From the NCBI GenBank assembly GCA_022447365.1, contig JAKVBL010000012.1, positions 24,346-88,345 of the forward strand: a stretch of 64,000 nucleotides of DNA, read 5' to 3'. A program made the translations under genes and the position numbers. The stretch comes from Oleiphilaceae bacterium (GTDB lineage: Bacteria; Pseudomonadota; Gammaproteobacteria; Pseudomonadales; Oleiphilaceae). Under the pieces are notes generated by a model, which made no database searches, was not told the origin of the DNA, and saw only the letters and a list, made by a program, of their open reading frames with translations. Shown here in pieces: positions 46,940 to 55,888 of this stretch (positions within the stretch are counted from its first letter, which is position 1; each line of letters opens with the position of its first letter).

Positions 46940-49657
46940 ATGACAACATCGGCACCTACCGTTCTCGTTGACGGCTCATCTTATTTATTCCGCGCGTATC
47001 ACGCGCTTCCTCCGCTCAACAACTCAAAAGGACAACCCACAGGCGCAATCAAAGGTGTCATCAATATGATGAAGCGTCTGCAAAGCGATTATCCTGACTC
47101 TAAGATCATTGTTGTCTTTGATGCCAAAGGAAAAAACTTTCGTCATGAAATGTATGAGGACTACAAAGCCAATCGACCCCCAATGCCGGACGACTTACGT
47201 TCCCAAATTCAGCCGATTCACGACATTATTCAGGCTATGGGATTACCGCTACTCGTTATTCCGGGCGTTGAAGCTGACGACGTCATTGGCACATTAGCAA
47301 AACAAGCTACAGACACGCAGCATGATGTGGTTGTATCGACCGGCGATAAAGACATGGCGCAACTTGTCACGCCGCATGTCACGCTGATGAATACAATGAC
47401 CAACACCTATATGAATGAGGAGGGCGTCGTCGAAAAATTTGGTGTTAAACCAAATCAAATTATCGATTACTTAGCGCTCGTCGGCGACACGGTTGATAAC
47501 ATTCCTGGTGTTCCAAAATGTGGTCCAAAAACTGCCGTGAAATGGTTGGGGCAATATGAAAGCTTAAAAGGCGTGATGGAAAACGCAGATAGCGTGGGCG
47601 GAAAAATTGGAGAGAATCTCCGTCATGCCTTAGAACTGCTGCCACTTTCTTATGAACTTGCGACCATTAAATGCGATATCGAACTCGAGCAAAATCTAGG
47701 TGATATCACGCAAGAGTCACCAAACCTAGATGCATTGCGTGAGTTATATACCGAGTTTGAATTCAAATCTCTTCTAAACGCTCTCGACGCAACGGGTACC
47801 CCCTCTGAGGGATCTGATTCAGAAAACAAGGCGCCAGCAGTCGAGGTAAAAAAAGAATACGACATTGTGCTTGAGCAAGCACAGTTCGATGATTGGCTTG
47901 CACGCTTAAAGGCTGCACCATATTTTGCATTCGATACCGAAACAACCAGCCTTGATTACATGCAAGCACGCGTTGTTGGCGTTTCATTTAGCTGCGAAGC
48001 CGGAAAGGCCGCTTACATTCCGTTTGGACATGATTATCTCGGCGCACCGCAACAATTAGATCAAGATGCAGTACTCGCAAGCTTGAAACCCTTACTTGAG
48101 GATCCAGCTGTTTTAAAGCTTGGTCAAAATCTAAAGTATGACCGCAATGTGCTGTTGAATCATGGCATCACACTCGAAGGTATTGAGCACGATACCATGG
48201 TTGAGTCTTATGTATTGAACTCGACCGGCTCGCGCCATGATATGGATACCTTGGCAGAAAAATATCTAAATCGAACCACTATTCACTTTGAAGATATCGC
48301 GGGAAAAGGCGCGAAGCAGCTTACCTTTAATCAGATTGATACAGAGAAAGCTGGGCCTTACGCAGCCGAAGATGCTGACATCACTTTACAACTTCACGAA
48401 GCTTTGTTCCCGCAATTATCAGAAGAAAAAGGTTTACTGTCTGTCTACCAAGAAATTGATAAGCCACTTGTTCGCGTGCTTTCTAACATCGAACGTCGCG
48501 GAGCAAAGGTCGATGCGCACAAGCTTGCACAACAAAGCCAAGAGTTAGAACAACGCATTAGCGAGCTAGAGAAAGAAGCCTATGAGCTTGCTGGAGAAGA
48601 ATTCAACTTGGCTTCTCCCAAGCAATTACAAGCCATCTTCTTTGAAAAGCTTGAATTGCCGATCATCAAAAAAACGCCGAAGGGCCAACCATCGACGGCA
48701 GAGCCGGTCTTACAAGAGCTCGCTCTCGATTACCCTCTTCCGAAACTGATTTTAGAGCACCGCAGCCTTGCGAAGCTCAAATCCACATACACGGACAAAC
48801 TTCCGCAACTGATCAATGCCAGCACTGGGCGCATTCATACGTCTTACCACCAAGCAGTTACGGCCACCGGACGCTTATCATCAAGCGACCCAAATCTTCA
48901 GAACATACCGATTCGTACCGCTGAAGGACGCCGTATTAGGCAAGCATTTGTTGCAGAGCAAGGCTATAAACTCATTGCAGCCGACTACTCTCAGATTGAA
49001 CTACGCATCATGGCGCACCTCTCTCAAGACAAAGGTTTGTTAGATGCTTTCGCTCATGGAGCTGATGTTCACAAGGCAACTGCGGCAGAAGTATTTGAAG
49101 TAGCGCTCGAAGAGGTCACGAGTGATCAACGACGCAAGGCAAAAGCCATCAATTTTGGCTTGATATACGGAATGTCTGCCTTTGGTCTAGCTAAGCAGAT
49201 CAAGGTAGAGCGTTACGAAGCTCAAGATTATATTGATCGTTATTTTGAGCGTTATCCAGGCGTGCTCGATTACATGGACCGTATTCGCAAGCAAGCACAT
49301 GATGATGGCTATGTTGAGACCGTGTTTGGTCGCCGTTTGTATCTTCCTGATATCAACGCGCGTAATAAAATGATGCAACAAGCAGCCGAGCGAACCGCGA
49401 TCAACGCACCTATGCAAGGAACCGCTGCAGATATCATCAAACGCGCAATGTTAGATGTTGAAACCGCACTAGCCTCTAGTGAGCTTGATGCGAATATGAT
49501 CATGCAGGTACACGATGAACTCATTGTCGAAGTACGAGAAGATCAAGTCGATGAGATTGCAAGCTTACTCAGTGAGCTCATGATGGGCGCAGCAAATCTT
49601 GACGTGCCACTGATTGTCGAAGCGGGAATTGGCGACAACTGGGATGAAGCGCACTAA
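46940..49657 (+). CDS. polA: DNA polymerase I
   Basis: A 905-residue three-domain polymerase. Residues 1-290 are the 5'-3' nuclease (LVDGSSYLFRAYHAL, GVEADDVIGTLA, VSTGDKDMAQLV). Residues about 305-500 are the 3'-5' exonuclease with an intact FDTETTSLD motif, so proofreading should be active. The polymerase domain has ADYSQIELRIMAHLS (motif A), RRKAKAINFGLIYG (motif B) and VHDELIVEV (motif C). It fills gaps in repair and Okazaki processing. A strong terminator follows. Confidence 0.98.
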   Translation: MTTSAPTVLVDGSSYLFRAYHALPPLNNSKGQPTGAIKGVINMMKRLQSDYPDSKIIVVFDAKGKNFRHEMYEDYKANRPPMPDDLRSQIQPIHDIIQAMGLPLLVIPGVEADDVIGTLAKQATDTQHDVVVSTGDKDMAQLVTPHVTLMNTMTNTYMNEEGVVEKFGVKPNQIIDYLALVGDTVDNIPGVPKCGPKTAVKWLGQYESLKGVMENADSVGGKIGENLRHALELLPLSYELATIKCDIELEQNLGDITQESPNLDALRELYTEFEFKSLLNALDATGTPSEGSDSENKAPAVEVKKEYDIVLEQAQFDDWLARLKAAPYFAFDTETTSLDYMQARVVGVSFSCEAGKAAYIPFGHDYLGAPQQLDQDAVLASLKPLLEDPAVLKLGQNLKYDRNVLLNHGITLEGIEHDTMVESYVLNSTGSRHDMDTLAEKYLNRTTIHFEDIAGKGAKQLTFNQIDTEKAGPYAAEDADITLQLHEALFPQLSEEKGLLSVYQEIDKPLVRVLSNIERRGAKVDAHKLAQQSQELEQRISELEKEAYELAGEEFNLASPKQLQAIFFEKLELPIIKKTPKGQPSTAEPVLQELALDYPLPKLILEHRSLAKLKSTYTDKLPQLINASTGRIHTSYHQAVTATGRLSSSDPNLQNIPIRTAEGRRIRQAFVAEQGYKLIAADYSQIELRIMAHLSQDKGLLDAFAHGADVHKATAAEVFEVALEEVTSDQRRKAKAINFGLIYGMSAFGLAKQIKVERYEAQDYIDRYFERYPGVLDYMDRIRKQAHDDGYVETVFGRRLYLPDINARNKMMQQAAERTAINAPMQGTAADIIKRAMLDVETALASSELDANMIMQVHDELIVEVREDQVDEIASLLSELMMGAANLDVPLIVEAGIGDNWDEAH

Positions 49658-49680
49658 TTACTGATCAAACGCTCAGATGC

Positions 49681-49710
49681 AAAAAAGGCAGCCAACTGGC
49701 TGCCTTTTTT
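49681..49710. terminator. Bidirectional terminator between polA and the OM protein gene
   Basis: AAAAAAGGCAGCC-aact-GGCTGCCTTTTTT, a symmetric stem with A and T tracts for both convergent genes. Confidence 0.93.
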
Positions 49711-49724
49711 GATGAAATCTCATT

Positions 49725-50471
49725 TTAAAGCTGATAGTTCACACGAACTAAGCCCGGTACGCCAAACAGTTCGTCATTACTATAAACCATTGGAACAATA
49801 TCAACATTCAACTTCTGATCGTAAGCCCAACGCACACCTAAAGTATAAGTATTATCGGTGTTATCCGCGGTTGTCATTAAGGCTTCAACACCTGCAGAAA
49901 ACAAACCCGCCTGCGTATCAATAATGCCAACATATGCACCGACATCTAGCTCCAAAAAGTTATCATCTTTCTGATCACCATCTGCATATACAAAACGTGG
50001 AGCAATGGTAAATGTTCCCGCATCAGCATCAACAGTGAAGGCTGCGCCAAGTTTCAAATTAGATTGATCGAGCACTGTCTGGCCTTGCTCATTCTCTAAA
50101 TCAGTATGCGAAAACGCACCGATCACACTCCATCTAAATGGATGCGCTCCACTCTCATCAAGCGTTAAGTCAGGCATTGCATATTTCAACATTACTTGGT
50201 TTTCGTCATAGCTATTTAGGCCGCTATTCAGAATCAATTCTGCTCCTGGCAAACCTAATCGAACGCCACCACCCGCATCGATATTGTCTGATCCTGAGTG
50301 CAATTCGATAGACGCCTCACGATTATCTGCAACCGTTCCATGCTCGATATAAAAGCCTCTGGTTGGCTCGTTGTAATTCGCGCGAACATTTTCTTGGGCG
50401 TGAGAAATATGGGAAAAACCTAATGAAGCGACCACTGCTGTCGCAGAGATAAATGCAATATGCGCTCGCAT
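49725..50471 (-). CDS. Outer-membrane beta-barrel protein, YfaZ-like
   Basis: A 248-residue protein with a signal peptide (MRAHIAFISATAVVASLGFS, cleavage near HAQ) and alternating beta-strand pattern ending in the terminal aromatic-type strand VRVNYQL. Strands such as GGGVRLGLPGAELILNSGLN and TYTLGVRWAYD fit the YfaZ family of small barrels. The function is unknown. The ATG at 50471 is used, with GGAGG five bases upstream; a second ATG lies 12 bases earlier. It is downstream of the PilZ gene and may share its transcript. Confidence 0.65.
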   Translation of the reverse strand: MRAHIAFISATAVVASLGFSHISHAQENVRANYNEPTRGFYIEHGTVADNREASIELHSGSDNIDAGGGVRLGLPGAELILNSGLNSYDENQVMLKYAMPDLTLDESGAHPFRWSVIGAFSHTDLENEQGQTVLDQSNLKLGAAFTVDADAGTFTIAPRFVYADGDQKDDNFLELDVGAYVGIIDTQAGLFSAGVEALMTTADNTDNTYTLGVRWAYDQKLNVDIVPMVYSNDELFGVPGLVRVNYQL

Positions 50472-50519
50472 CGCAACCTCCATGCAATTATGTAAAAAGT
50501 TAAGAAGTGAATTCGGCGA

Positions 50520-50783
50520 TCAATCCAAAATAAAACGTAAGCCAATGCCCTCTACTGTTCTGCGCATGATTTCCATATTCAGAATCGGGGCATCACCTGT
50601 TAAGCCTTGAACTTGCCCTTGAATCACAGTACCAATGGCAGGCATATCAGAATTATCCGTGAGTAGGAAAACCCCTCCGTCAGAGATATCTTTGGTTGAG
50701 GCGACAACCTCTCCAAAGCTCTCATGAGAGATTTTAACTTGCGCTTTCATCGGGATTCTTGGGTGACGTCGGCTATCAGACAT
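50520..50783 (-). CDS. PilZ domain c-di-GMP-binding protein
   Basis: An 87-residue single-domain PilZ protein. It has the RRxxR motif (SRRHPRIP) and the DxSxxG motif (KDISDGGVFL), both needed for c-di-GMP binding. It is a candidate effector for the c-di-GMP made or degraded by the GGDEF-EAL protein encoded about 460 bases upstream on the same strand. The link is inferred from proximity only. Confidence 0.88.
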   Translation of the reverse strand: MSDSRRHPRIPMKAQVKISHESFGEVVASTKDISDGGVFLLTDNSDMPAIGTVIQGQVQGLTGDAPILNMEIMRRTVEGIGLRFILD

Positions 50784-51245
50784 AAGGCTCTACATATTTG
50801 TTTATTAGTATTTATATTACCCGCAGCATATTAACGAAGCACCCTGTGCTTTCCTAGCAAATCGGCGCTCGCAGGCTATACGGTTTGTTAAGAAAGTTAG
50901 AGCATAGACTTAGGAAGACTTAATACCAAAACCATGCTCTCTACCGCCCTATATTAGTTCAAATCTATATCTCCAGTTTGTTTATATAAGGGAATCATAA
51001 GGAATGTTATCTCTTAGAAATAATAAATGTATAACTAAGTTAATAAGTTATTGCATCACTAGATATAGTCAGGTTTGTAAATTCTATAATTAGGACAGCG
51101 CTAATTATTTTGTTCTATGCGTAGAGACAAAACCACCCAGTGCTAAATCAAAGTTTTTAAAACGCAAGAAGTGACTCAGAGAAATGAGGGCATATGAAAA
51201 TTTTATCCGACATACTATGAAGCCGGAGCTCTCACCTAAAAAAAC
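50784..51245. other. AT-rich intergenic region between the PilZ and GGDEF-EAL genes
   Basis: 462 bases with no credible gene. There is an inverted pair GAGCAT...ATGCTC near 50900-50940 and a short dyad AATTAG-N7-CTAATT near 51090. The only short frames are a few codons long. A promoter for the PilZ gene should be at the low-coordinate end. Confidence 0.4.
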
Positions 51246-52958
51246 TCAAACTGGGGCGCAACGGACACTACCCTTTAGCTCCAGAACAACATTATCTTCA
51301 GGGTGAACATCCAATTCTGTGTTTTTTATTATTTGTTCCAATATTTGGGGTTTGTGTAAATAAAAGCCTTGCGCAAAATCGACACCAATTTCTTTTAATT
51401 TTTCATGAATAGGCGCACTAGTAACAAACTCTGCGATAGTCTTCAAACCAATGGTATGTGCGAAACTGTTAATTGATTTGATCATTGCATAGGAGAACTC
51501 ATCTTCATCGATTTCTTTCACAAACATGCCATCAATTTTAATGTAGTCGATCGGCAGATTCTTTAGATACTGATAAGATGAGAGCCCCGTTCCAAAATCA
51601 TCCAGAGCAAAGGCATACCCTTCGCATCGTAACATGGCAATGAACTCTTGAGTTTTCTCAATATTTTCAATAGCAGCAGTTTCTGTTATCTCAAACGTAA
51701 TTTGCTCAGGTTTAACGGTATATTTGTGGGCAAGGGACAAAATAAAATCACCCAACTTCCGATCGGAAATTGACTGCCCTGACAAGTTAATTGCCACATG
51801 CATATTTGGTGTAAGTTGCGAAAAGACCCGATCGATTACCCAGCGATCTATTTTCGGCATTAGCTTTGAACGCTCAGCCACTGGTATAAATAAACCGGGA
51901 GGAATGTTCTCACCATCCTCCGATTGAAGGCGCAGGAGCGCTTCGTAATGGCATCGATTATTGCTGTCGTTTACAGGGCTGATTCTCTGAAACATCAGAA
52001 AAAAATGATCGTTCGCAATAGCCTCATCTAAAATACTTAGCAAATTCCTATCTTGCATGAATAAGGCATACTCACTTTTTGATGAATCCATGACATGAAT
52101 ACGATTTTCATTATCGCCTTTTGCATAACGGCACGCCGCGTCGGCGGCGTTAATAAGTTGGCTGACATCAGAATAAAGTGCCTTATCAATTGGAGCGATG
52201 CCAGCCGATAAGCTCACACTTAATGCTCGGCCTAAGTGAACTAAATTAATCTTTTCTACTTTTTTTAGAATAAGATTAACAATGTCTTGTGCTTTGCTAA
52301 GTGAACAATCTTCGAGTAACAATGCAAATTCATCGCCACCTATTCGTGCGACCGAGTCTCTATTTCTGACACAACTTAAAATAATCGTAGATACTTGTTT
52401 AAGTATTTCATCACCTGCTGAATGGCCAGCCAAATCGTTGACTAGCTTAAACCGATCTAAGTCGATAAACACGACCACACTAGTCTTAGTGCTCTCAAGC
52501 GAGCTTTGCAGAACAGTATCAACGCGTCTCTCGAAAGTCTGTCGATTTAATACTTGCGTAAGATGATCATGGGAATTTTGATGCATCAATGCCTTCTTTT
52601 CAGTTCGATCCTCAATGATAAGGAGCGTACCATGTAACATACTTTTGCAAGTTATAAACAATTCTAAGTCATTCAGCGGACTACTGCATGGATGCGAAAA
52701 ATGCCGCCTTTTCCGTGACAAAATTAGTTTTTCAAATTTATCTACGACCTCAGGAATACTTGCCTTTAAAATTTGATAGCTTTCATCCACAAAATTTGAA
52801 GGAAGCGCATCTTCAAGACCCAAGAACTCCAATGCTCTCGCATTGATAATTTCGATCTCTTTTTGGTGTGAAATAACAATAATTCCAAACGGCACCGCGC
52901 CCACAATGCTTGACAATTGCTGCCTTAACGTAGATGTTTGATTTAAATTAGCATGCAT
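51246..52958 (-). CDS. PAS-GGDEF-EAL c-di-GMP synthase/phosphodiesterase
   Basis: A 570-residue cytoplasmic protein without membrane segments. Residues about 14-115 are a PAS-like sensor (AVPFGIIVISHQKEIEIINA). The GGDEF domain spans about 127-290, with intact RIGGDEFALLL (GGDEF at 207-211). The EAL domain spans about 305-550, with YEALLRL (EAL at 339-341), NLSGQS, FEITETAAIEN, DDFGTGLSSYQYLKNLPIDY and FAQGFYLHKP. Both catalytic sets look complete, so the protein could make or degrade c-di-GMP. Its start overlaps the end of the kinase/phosphatase gene by 11 bases, so it belongs to that operon and is its probable output. Confidence 0.93.
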   Translation of the reverse strand: MHANLNQTSTLRQQLSSIVGAVPFGIIVISHQKEIEIINARALEFLGLEDALPSNFVDESYQILKASIPEVVDKFEKLILSRKRRHFSHPCSSPLNDLELFITCKSMLHGTLLIIEDRTEKKALMHQNSHDHLTQVLNRQTFERRVDTVLQSSLESTKTSVVVFIDLDRFKLVNDLAGHSAGDEILKQVSTIILSCVRNRDSVARIGGDEFALLLEDCSLSKAQDIVNLILKKVEKINLVHLGRALSVSLSAGIAPIDKALYSDVSQLINAADAACRYAKGDNENRIHVMDSSKSEYALFMQDRNLLSILDEAIANDHFFLMFQRISPVNDSNNRCHYEALLRLQSEDGENIPPGLFIPVAERSKLMPKIDRWVIDRVFSQLTPNMHVAINLSGQSISDRKLGDFILSLAHKYTVKPEQITFEITETAAIENIEKTQEFIAMLRCEGYAFALDDFGTGLSSYQYLKNLPIDYIKIDGMFVKEIDEDEFSYAMIKSINSFAHTIGLKTIAEFVTSAPIHEKLKEIGVDFAQGFYLHKPQILEQIIKNTELDVHPEDNVVLELKGSVRCAPV

Positions 52959-53976
52959 ATTTCCCTCGAACCACTAGCAGTGTCGCATCATCATCATCAA
53001 GAGCAGACAAATCAAAAAGAGATCTCGTTTGTTGATCAAGTGATGTATTACGTTCCATGTTCAAAATATTGGGTAAACTAATGCCATCGGAATGTATTAG
53101 AACCGTAGTTTCAGTTCGTCGTGGAAAGACCTCAACCAGCGAACCATTGGTAACCACCTCACCGTTCAATAAAAAAGGACTTGGATCAATCGGCCTCCTT
53201 TGGATAACCTCAGAGCCAACATAAAGCCCAATATTTCCGCATCTAATCACTTCAAACCGGTCAGGAAATACTTTCATCAACAACGTTTGCAATAAATACT
53301 TCCCGTTGTTTTCCCTGAGTGCAAGCTGACATTTTTGTAGCAGAGTATCAAGCGAATCCATGTAATTACTTTCAACAATCGTCTTAAATATTGACGCATA
53401 AGACGAAGATTGGGCACCAAATTCTCTAAAGTCTGACAAAGCTACCAGCAGATTTTCTGCATGAAAGGGCTTAATTATGTATTGATCATGATTGAAAAAA
53501 GCGTCCACCGCAGGGAAAGATTTTACCGAGACTTCGGTATCATCAAGCACAGGTTTCAAAAAATGTCTAAGCGTAATGGAGGTGCCGGTCAGGTCACTCT
53601 TATTAAATATAAACTCCTCGACACTCCGAGCTGCAGCGCCCAAACCCTTACCAATACTTGGCTCACTGTGCGTTGAAAAACCGTCAACCATTGCTGCATC
53701 GATATCTGGAATACCAGTCCCTGCATCCTCAATGGTAATTTCAATTCCTTTTCCCGCACATATCGTGCGTATTGATGCTTTTCCCGGTAGGGCATATCGA
53801 ATAACATTAGTGGCAATTTCCGCAACAGCAATTGATATCATGCCAACTTCGTACCGAGAAAACCCTATTGCTGAGGCCATCTCTCTTGAACATTTTGCTA
53901 CCGCGTATGCATCGGAAGGAATTAAAATATCCAGGCAATAACTAACCAGGCCTGATGCATTCAATTTATCGTTCAC
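52948..53976 (-). CDS. RsbT-like kinase fused to RsbX/SpoIIE-like PP2C phosphatase
   Basis: A 342-residue protein. Residues about 10-140 are a GHKL serine kinase of the RsbT/RsbW type: AVAEIATNVIRYA (N-box), EDAGTGIPD (G1) and IGKGLGAAARSVEEF (G2). Residues about 155-342 are a PP2C-type domain like RsbX: ALSDFREFGA (first metal Asp region), VLIHSDGISLP and DDDDATLLVVRG. In Bacillus these activities are separate proteins, RsbT and RsbX. The product could therefore both phosphorylate and dephosphorylate the STAS protein encoded just upstream, whose stop is 2 bases away. It overlaps the GGDEF-EAL gene by 11 bases. Confidence 0.82.
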   Translation of the reverse strand: MNDKLNASGLVSYCLDILIPSDAYAVAKCSREMASAIGFSRYEVGMISIAVAEIATNVIRYALPGKASIRTICAGKGIEITIEDAGTGIPDIDAAMVDGFSTHSEPSIGKGLGAAARSVEEFIFNKSDLTGTSITLRHFLKPVLDDTEVSVKSFPAVDAFFNHDQYIIKPFHAENLLVALSDFREFGAQSSSYASIFKTIVESNYMDSLDTLLQKCQLALRENNGKYLLQTLLMKVFPDRFEVIRCGNIGLYVGSEVIQRRPIDPSPFLLNGEVVTNGSLVEVFPRRTETTVLIHSDGISLPNILNMERNTSLDQQTRSLFDLSALDDDDATLLVVRGKYAC

Positions 53977-53978
53977 AG

Positions 53979-54404
53979 CTAGCTTATTTTGACAACTTGA
54001 TAGCCTGTTAAAGCATGTGCCTGAGAAACTGCCTCCTTAAGGTCGCGAACAATTTTCAAACCGACAAATTGAACCTCGGCGGCAACCATAGTTCTAGCAA
54101 GCGAGCCATTAATGCCACAAAAGATGAGGTCTACACCAACTAAAGTGAGTACCTTACTAAGACTTATCAGATGCGCGGACACAGCCGAATCAATCGCATC
54201 AACATTCATTAAATCGACGATTACTATTTTTGATTGAAGCTCATTACATTTTTGAGTTGTGAGATCAGTGATCTGAGCCATTCTTGCTGAGTCTATCGAC
54301 CCAAACAATCCGGTGTAAAGCACATCTTCGATAATCTCAGAGACCACCATCGGTACTTCACCGCCGATTTGCTTCCGACTTACTGCAACTTTCTCTATTG
54401 ACAT
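53979..54404 (-). CDS. STAS-domain antagonist protein (RsbS-like)
   Basis: A 141-residue STAS protein. KIVIVDLMNVDAIDSAVSAHL has Ser73 at the place of the RsbS phosphorylation site, followed by the RsbS-like LISLSKVLTLVG and LARTMVAAEVQF. A second possible site is near GSIDSARMAQ (about 35-44). It is longer at its N-terminus than RsbS but has no haem or sensory domain as RsbR has. It is the first gene of the three-gene partner-switching operon. The SD region is AAGGAAGAAGG before the ATG. Confidence 0.85.
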   Translation of the reverse strand: MSIEKVAVSRKQIGGEVPMVVSEIIEDVLYTGLFGSIDSARMAQITDLTTQKCNELQSKIVIVDLMNVDAIDSAVSAHLISLSKVLTLVGVDLIFCGINGSLARTMVAAEVQFVGLKIVRDLKEAVSQAHALTGYQVVKIS

Positions 54405-54773
54405 CCTTCTTCCTTTTTATCGTTATTACTTCTTGAATTGTATAGTAGTATAAAAATCAAACAATAAAAGCTAAAAAAATAATGACGAAGTAACTCCAAC
54501 GAGGCGTTAGGACTGAAAAAATAAGATAACTTAAATCCCAACAATGATGGCACTACAAAGAAATCAACTCGCTGCCTAACTATTAAAATTGGGCGATTTA
54601 TTAGAAAATATAGCATCGATTGCCATTGAAAAGACGCATGAAAAACATGTACGTGATCAAAGTTAGTGATGTACTAACTGATTTCAATACCAAGTTTCGA
54701 TCATCATGACATCTCTCAGAATGACATCATTCCAAACGAATATATCCGTCAATATTGTATTTAGAACCCTTAT
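54405..54773. other. Intergenic region upstream of the partner-switching operon
   Basis: 369 AT-rich bases. The promoter of the STAS-kinase-GGDEF operon should be here. A 73-codon frame (54395-54616, minus) overlaps the STAS start, is very rich in Phe/Leu/Tyr and has no family resemblance, so it is not called. A short dyad CTAGA-gacga-TCTAG lies by the trmY stop codon. Confidence 0.4.
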
Positions 54774-55367
54774 CTAGAGACGATCTAGTTCATTATGTAT
54801 CAACACCACACATTGCGAGGCAAAAAGCATTTTAGGGCCAACATTAATCTTCTCTGTACCCAGGCGCTTCAAACTATTAAAGCTCTTCTTGGGCATCGGA
54901 ATGTGGTCCGTCAAAATGAAACAAGGATTTTCTTTGAAGTCCATCGTACGTATCGAATTACCCTTAACATCCATCATATATAGCTCATTAGTCTTAGCGA
55001 GCTCTTTGATTAACTTTTCAAAACTCATGGTTTGAACGGAAATACCTGCTTCTACCTGCTTGAACCTCTCTTTCTCCATACCAGCAGACATCTTTAAAGC
55101 CTTAGCAATTTTGTCGAGTAATGCAGCTTCGTGAAATCCGCCAATGTTACTCAGTTCAGATGAGGTAAATGTAATAGTCCGAGAAAAATCCTGCGTACTT
55201 TCAAGCACCAAATGCACAACAACATCATGGCGGTGAGACTTGGCAACGAACATTGCATTCATTAAAGTATGAGCGAGAATTTCTGTGTGGGCATCTTTTC
55301 CAACGCCCGCCAAAAATTTCTTAGCATCGGTAGGAGCTGCACGAGCACGAAGAATAAAGGTTTTCAT
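54774..55367 (-). CDS. trmY: TrmY-like tRNA (pseudouridine-54 N1)-methyltransferase
   Basis: A 197-residue SPOUT-type protein that matches the archaeal TrmY/DUF358 family almost throughout: KTFILRARAAPTDAKKFL, HTLMNAMFVAKSHRHDVVV, LILTDHIPMPKKSFNSL-type segment (FILTDHIPMPKK) and MLFASQCVVLIHNELD. The family N1-methylates pseudouridine 54 of tRNA with SAM in archaea. Homologues occur in a limited set of gammaproteobacteria such as Vibrio. Bacteria usually have m5U at position 54, so the target here is uncertain. The start is the ATG at 55367, after a TTG. Single gene. Confidence 0.88.
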   Translation of the reverse strand: MKTFILRARAAPTDAKKFLAGVGKDAHTEILAHTLMNAMFVAKSHRHDVVVHLVLESTQDFSRTITFTSSELSNIGGFHEAALLDKIAKALKMSAGMEKERFKQVEAGISVQTMSFEKLIKELAKTNELYMMDVKGNSIRTMDFKENPCFILTDHIPMPKKSFNSLKRLGTEKINVGPKMLFASQCVVLIHNELDRL

Positions 55368-55555
55368 CAAAGCGTCTCTAGAATTATGATTCCAGATTGT
55401 AGCGTGACTCTAGATTATCCTGAAATAGCTAGTTGGCTATCATGTTCTGTGTCCTGATAAAAAACACAACGAAAGCAGGGTCAGAACCTTATCAAAATAG
55501 CCAGACCTACTATTATTGCACCTAATCTACACTGGTCTTTTAAAACATTTTCGCT

Positions 55556-55843
55556 GTGCGAAACGACGTTATTCAATACTTTGCGGACGATTTCCATCAG
55601 ATAATTGAGGTGCTAGAGCTTCAAAACAATACTTATGCGCTAAGCGAGCAGTACAGCATTGAATACATTGCGATACTTATATGGATTGATACTCTTGGGT
55701 GTGAGCACAAATCAAACGAGTACTTACAAATGAGAGAATACGAGGCGGTGTATCAGTGGTACCAAGATTCCCTCAAAAAGCCATCAAAAATCAGACTTAA
55801 ACAAGTCTCAGCATTGATTAGAAAAGAGTCATTGCGGCTATAA
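55556..55843 (+). CDS. Hypothetical 95-residue protein
   Basis: An open frame from GTG 55556 with no recognised family. It is Glu/Gln/Tyr-rich, predicted mostly helical, and soluble (EYIAILIWIDTLG is the only hydrophobic stretch). No clear Shine-Dalgarno is seen before the GTG. It lies upstream of zur in the same direction, and a Zur-like box starts 7 bases after its stop. It could be a real small gene or a fortuitous frame. Confidence 0.45.
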   Translation: MRNDVIQYFADDFHQIIEVLELQNNTYALSEQYSIEYIAILIWIDTLGCEHKSNEYLQMREYEAVYQWYQDSLKKPSKIRLKQVSALIRKESLRL

Positions 55844-55849
55844 ATGATA

Positions 55850-55865
55850 TGTTATATCGTGAACA
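55850..55865 (+). promoter_or_regulatory. Possible Zur box upstream of zur
   Basis: TGTTATATCGTGAACA is a 16-base dyad (TGTT...AACA) resembling the gammaproteobacterial Zur operator (TGTTATA-N-TATAACA). It is 23 bases before the zur start, where autoregulation is expected. The right half matches only partly. Confidence 0.4.
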
Positions 55866-55888
55866 TTCTTACGACTTAAGTAGTTCTA

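Noticed and set aside
52948..54404. Classical sigma-B-type RsbV/RsbW anti-sigma module
   Set aside because: No sigma factor is adjacent; the STAS protein is closer to RsbS and the kinase to RsbT, and the gene next in the operon is a GGDEF-EAL enzyme.
54395..54616. 73-codon minus-strand frame upstream of the STAS gene
   Set aside because: It overlaps the STAS start, has an extreme Phe/Leu/Tyr composition in AT-rich DNA and no family resemblance; it is likely chance.
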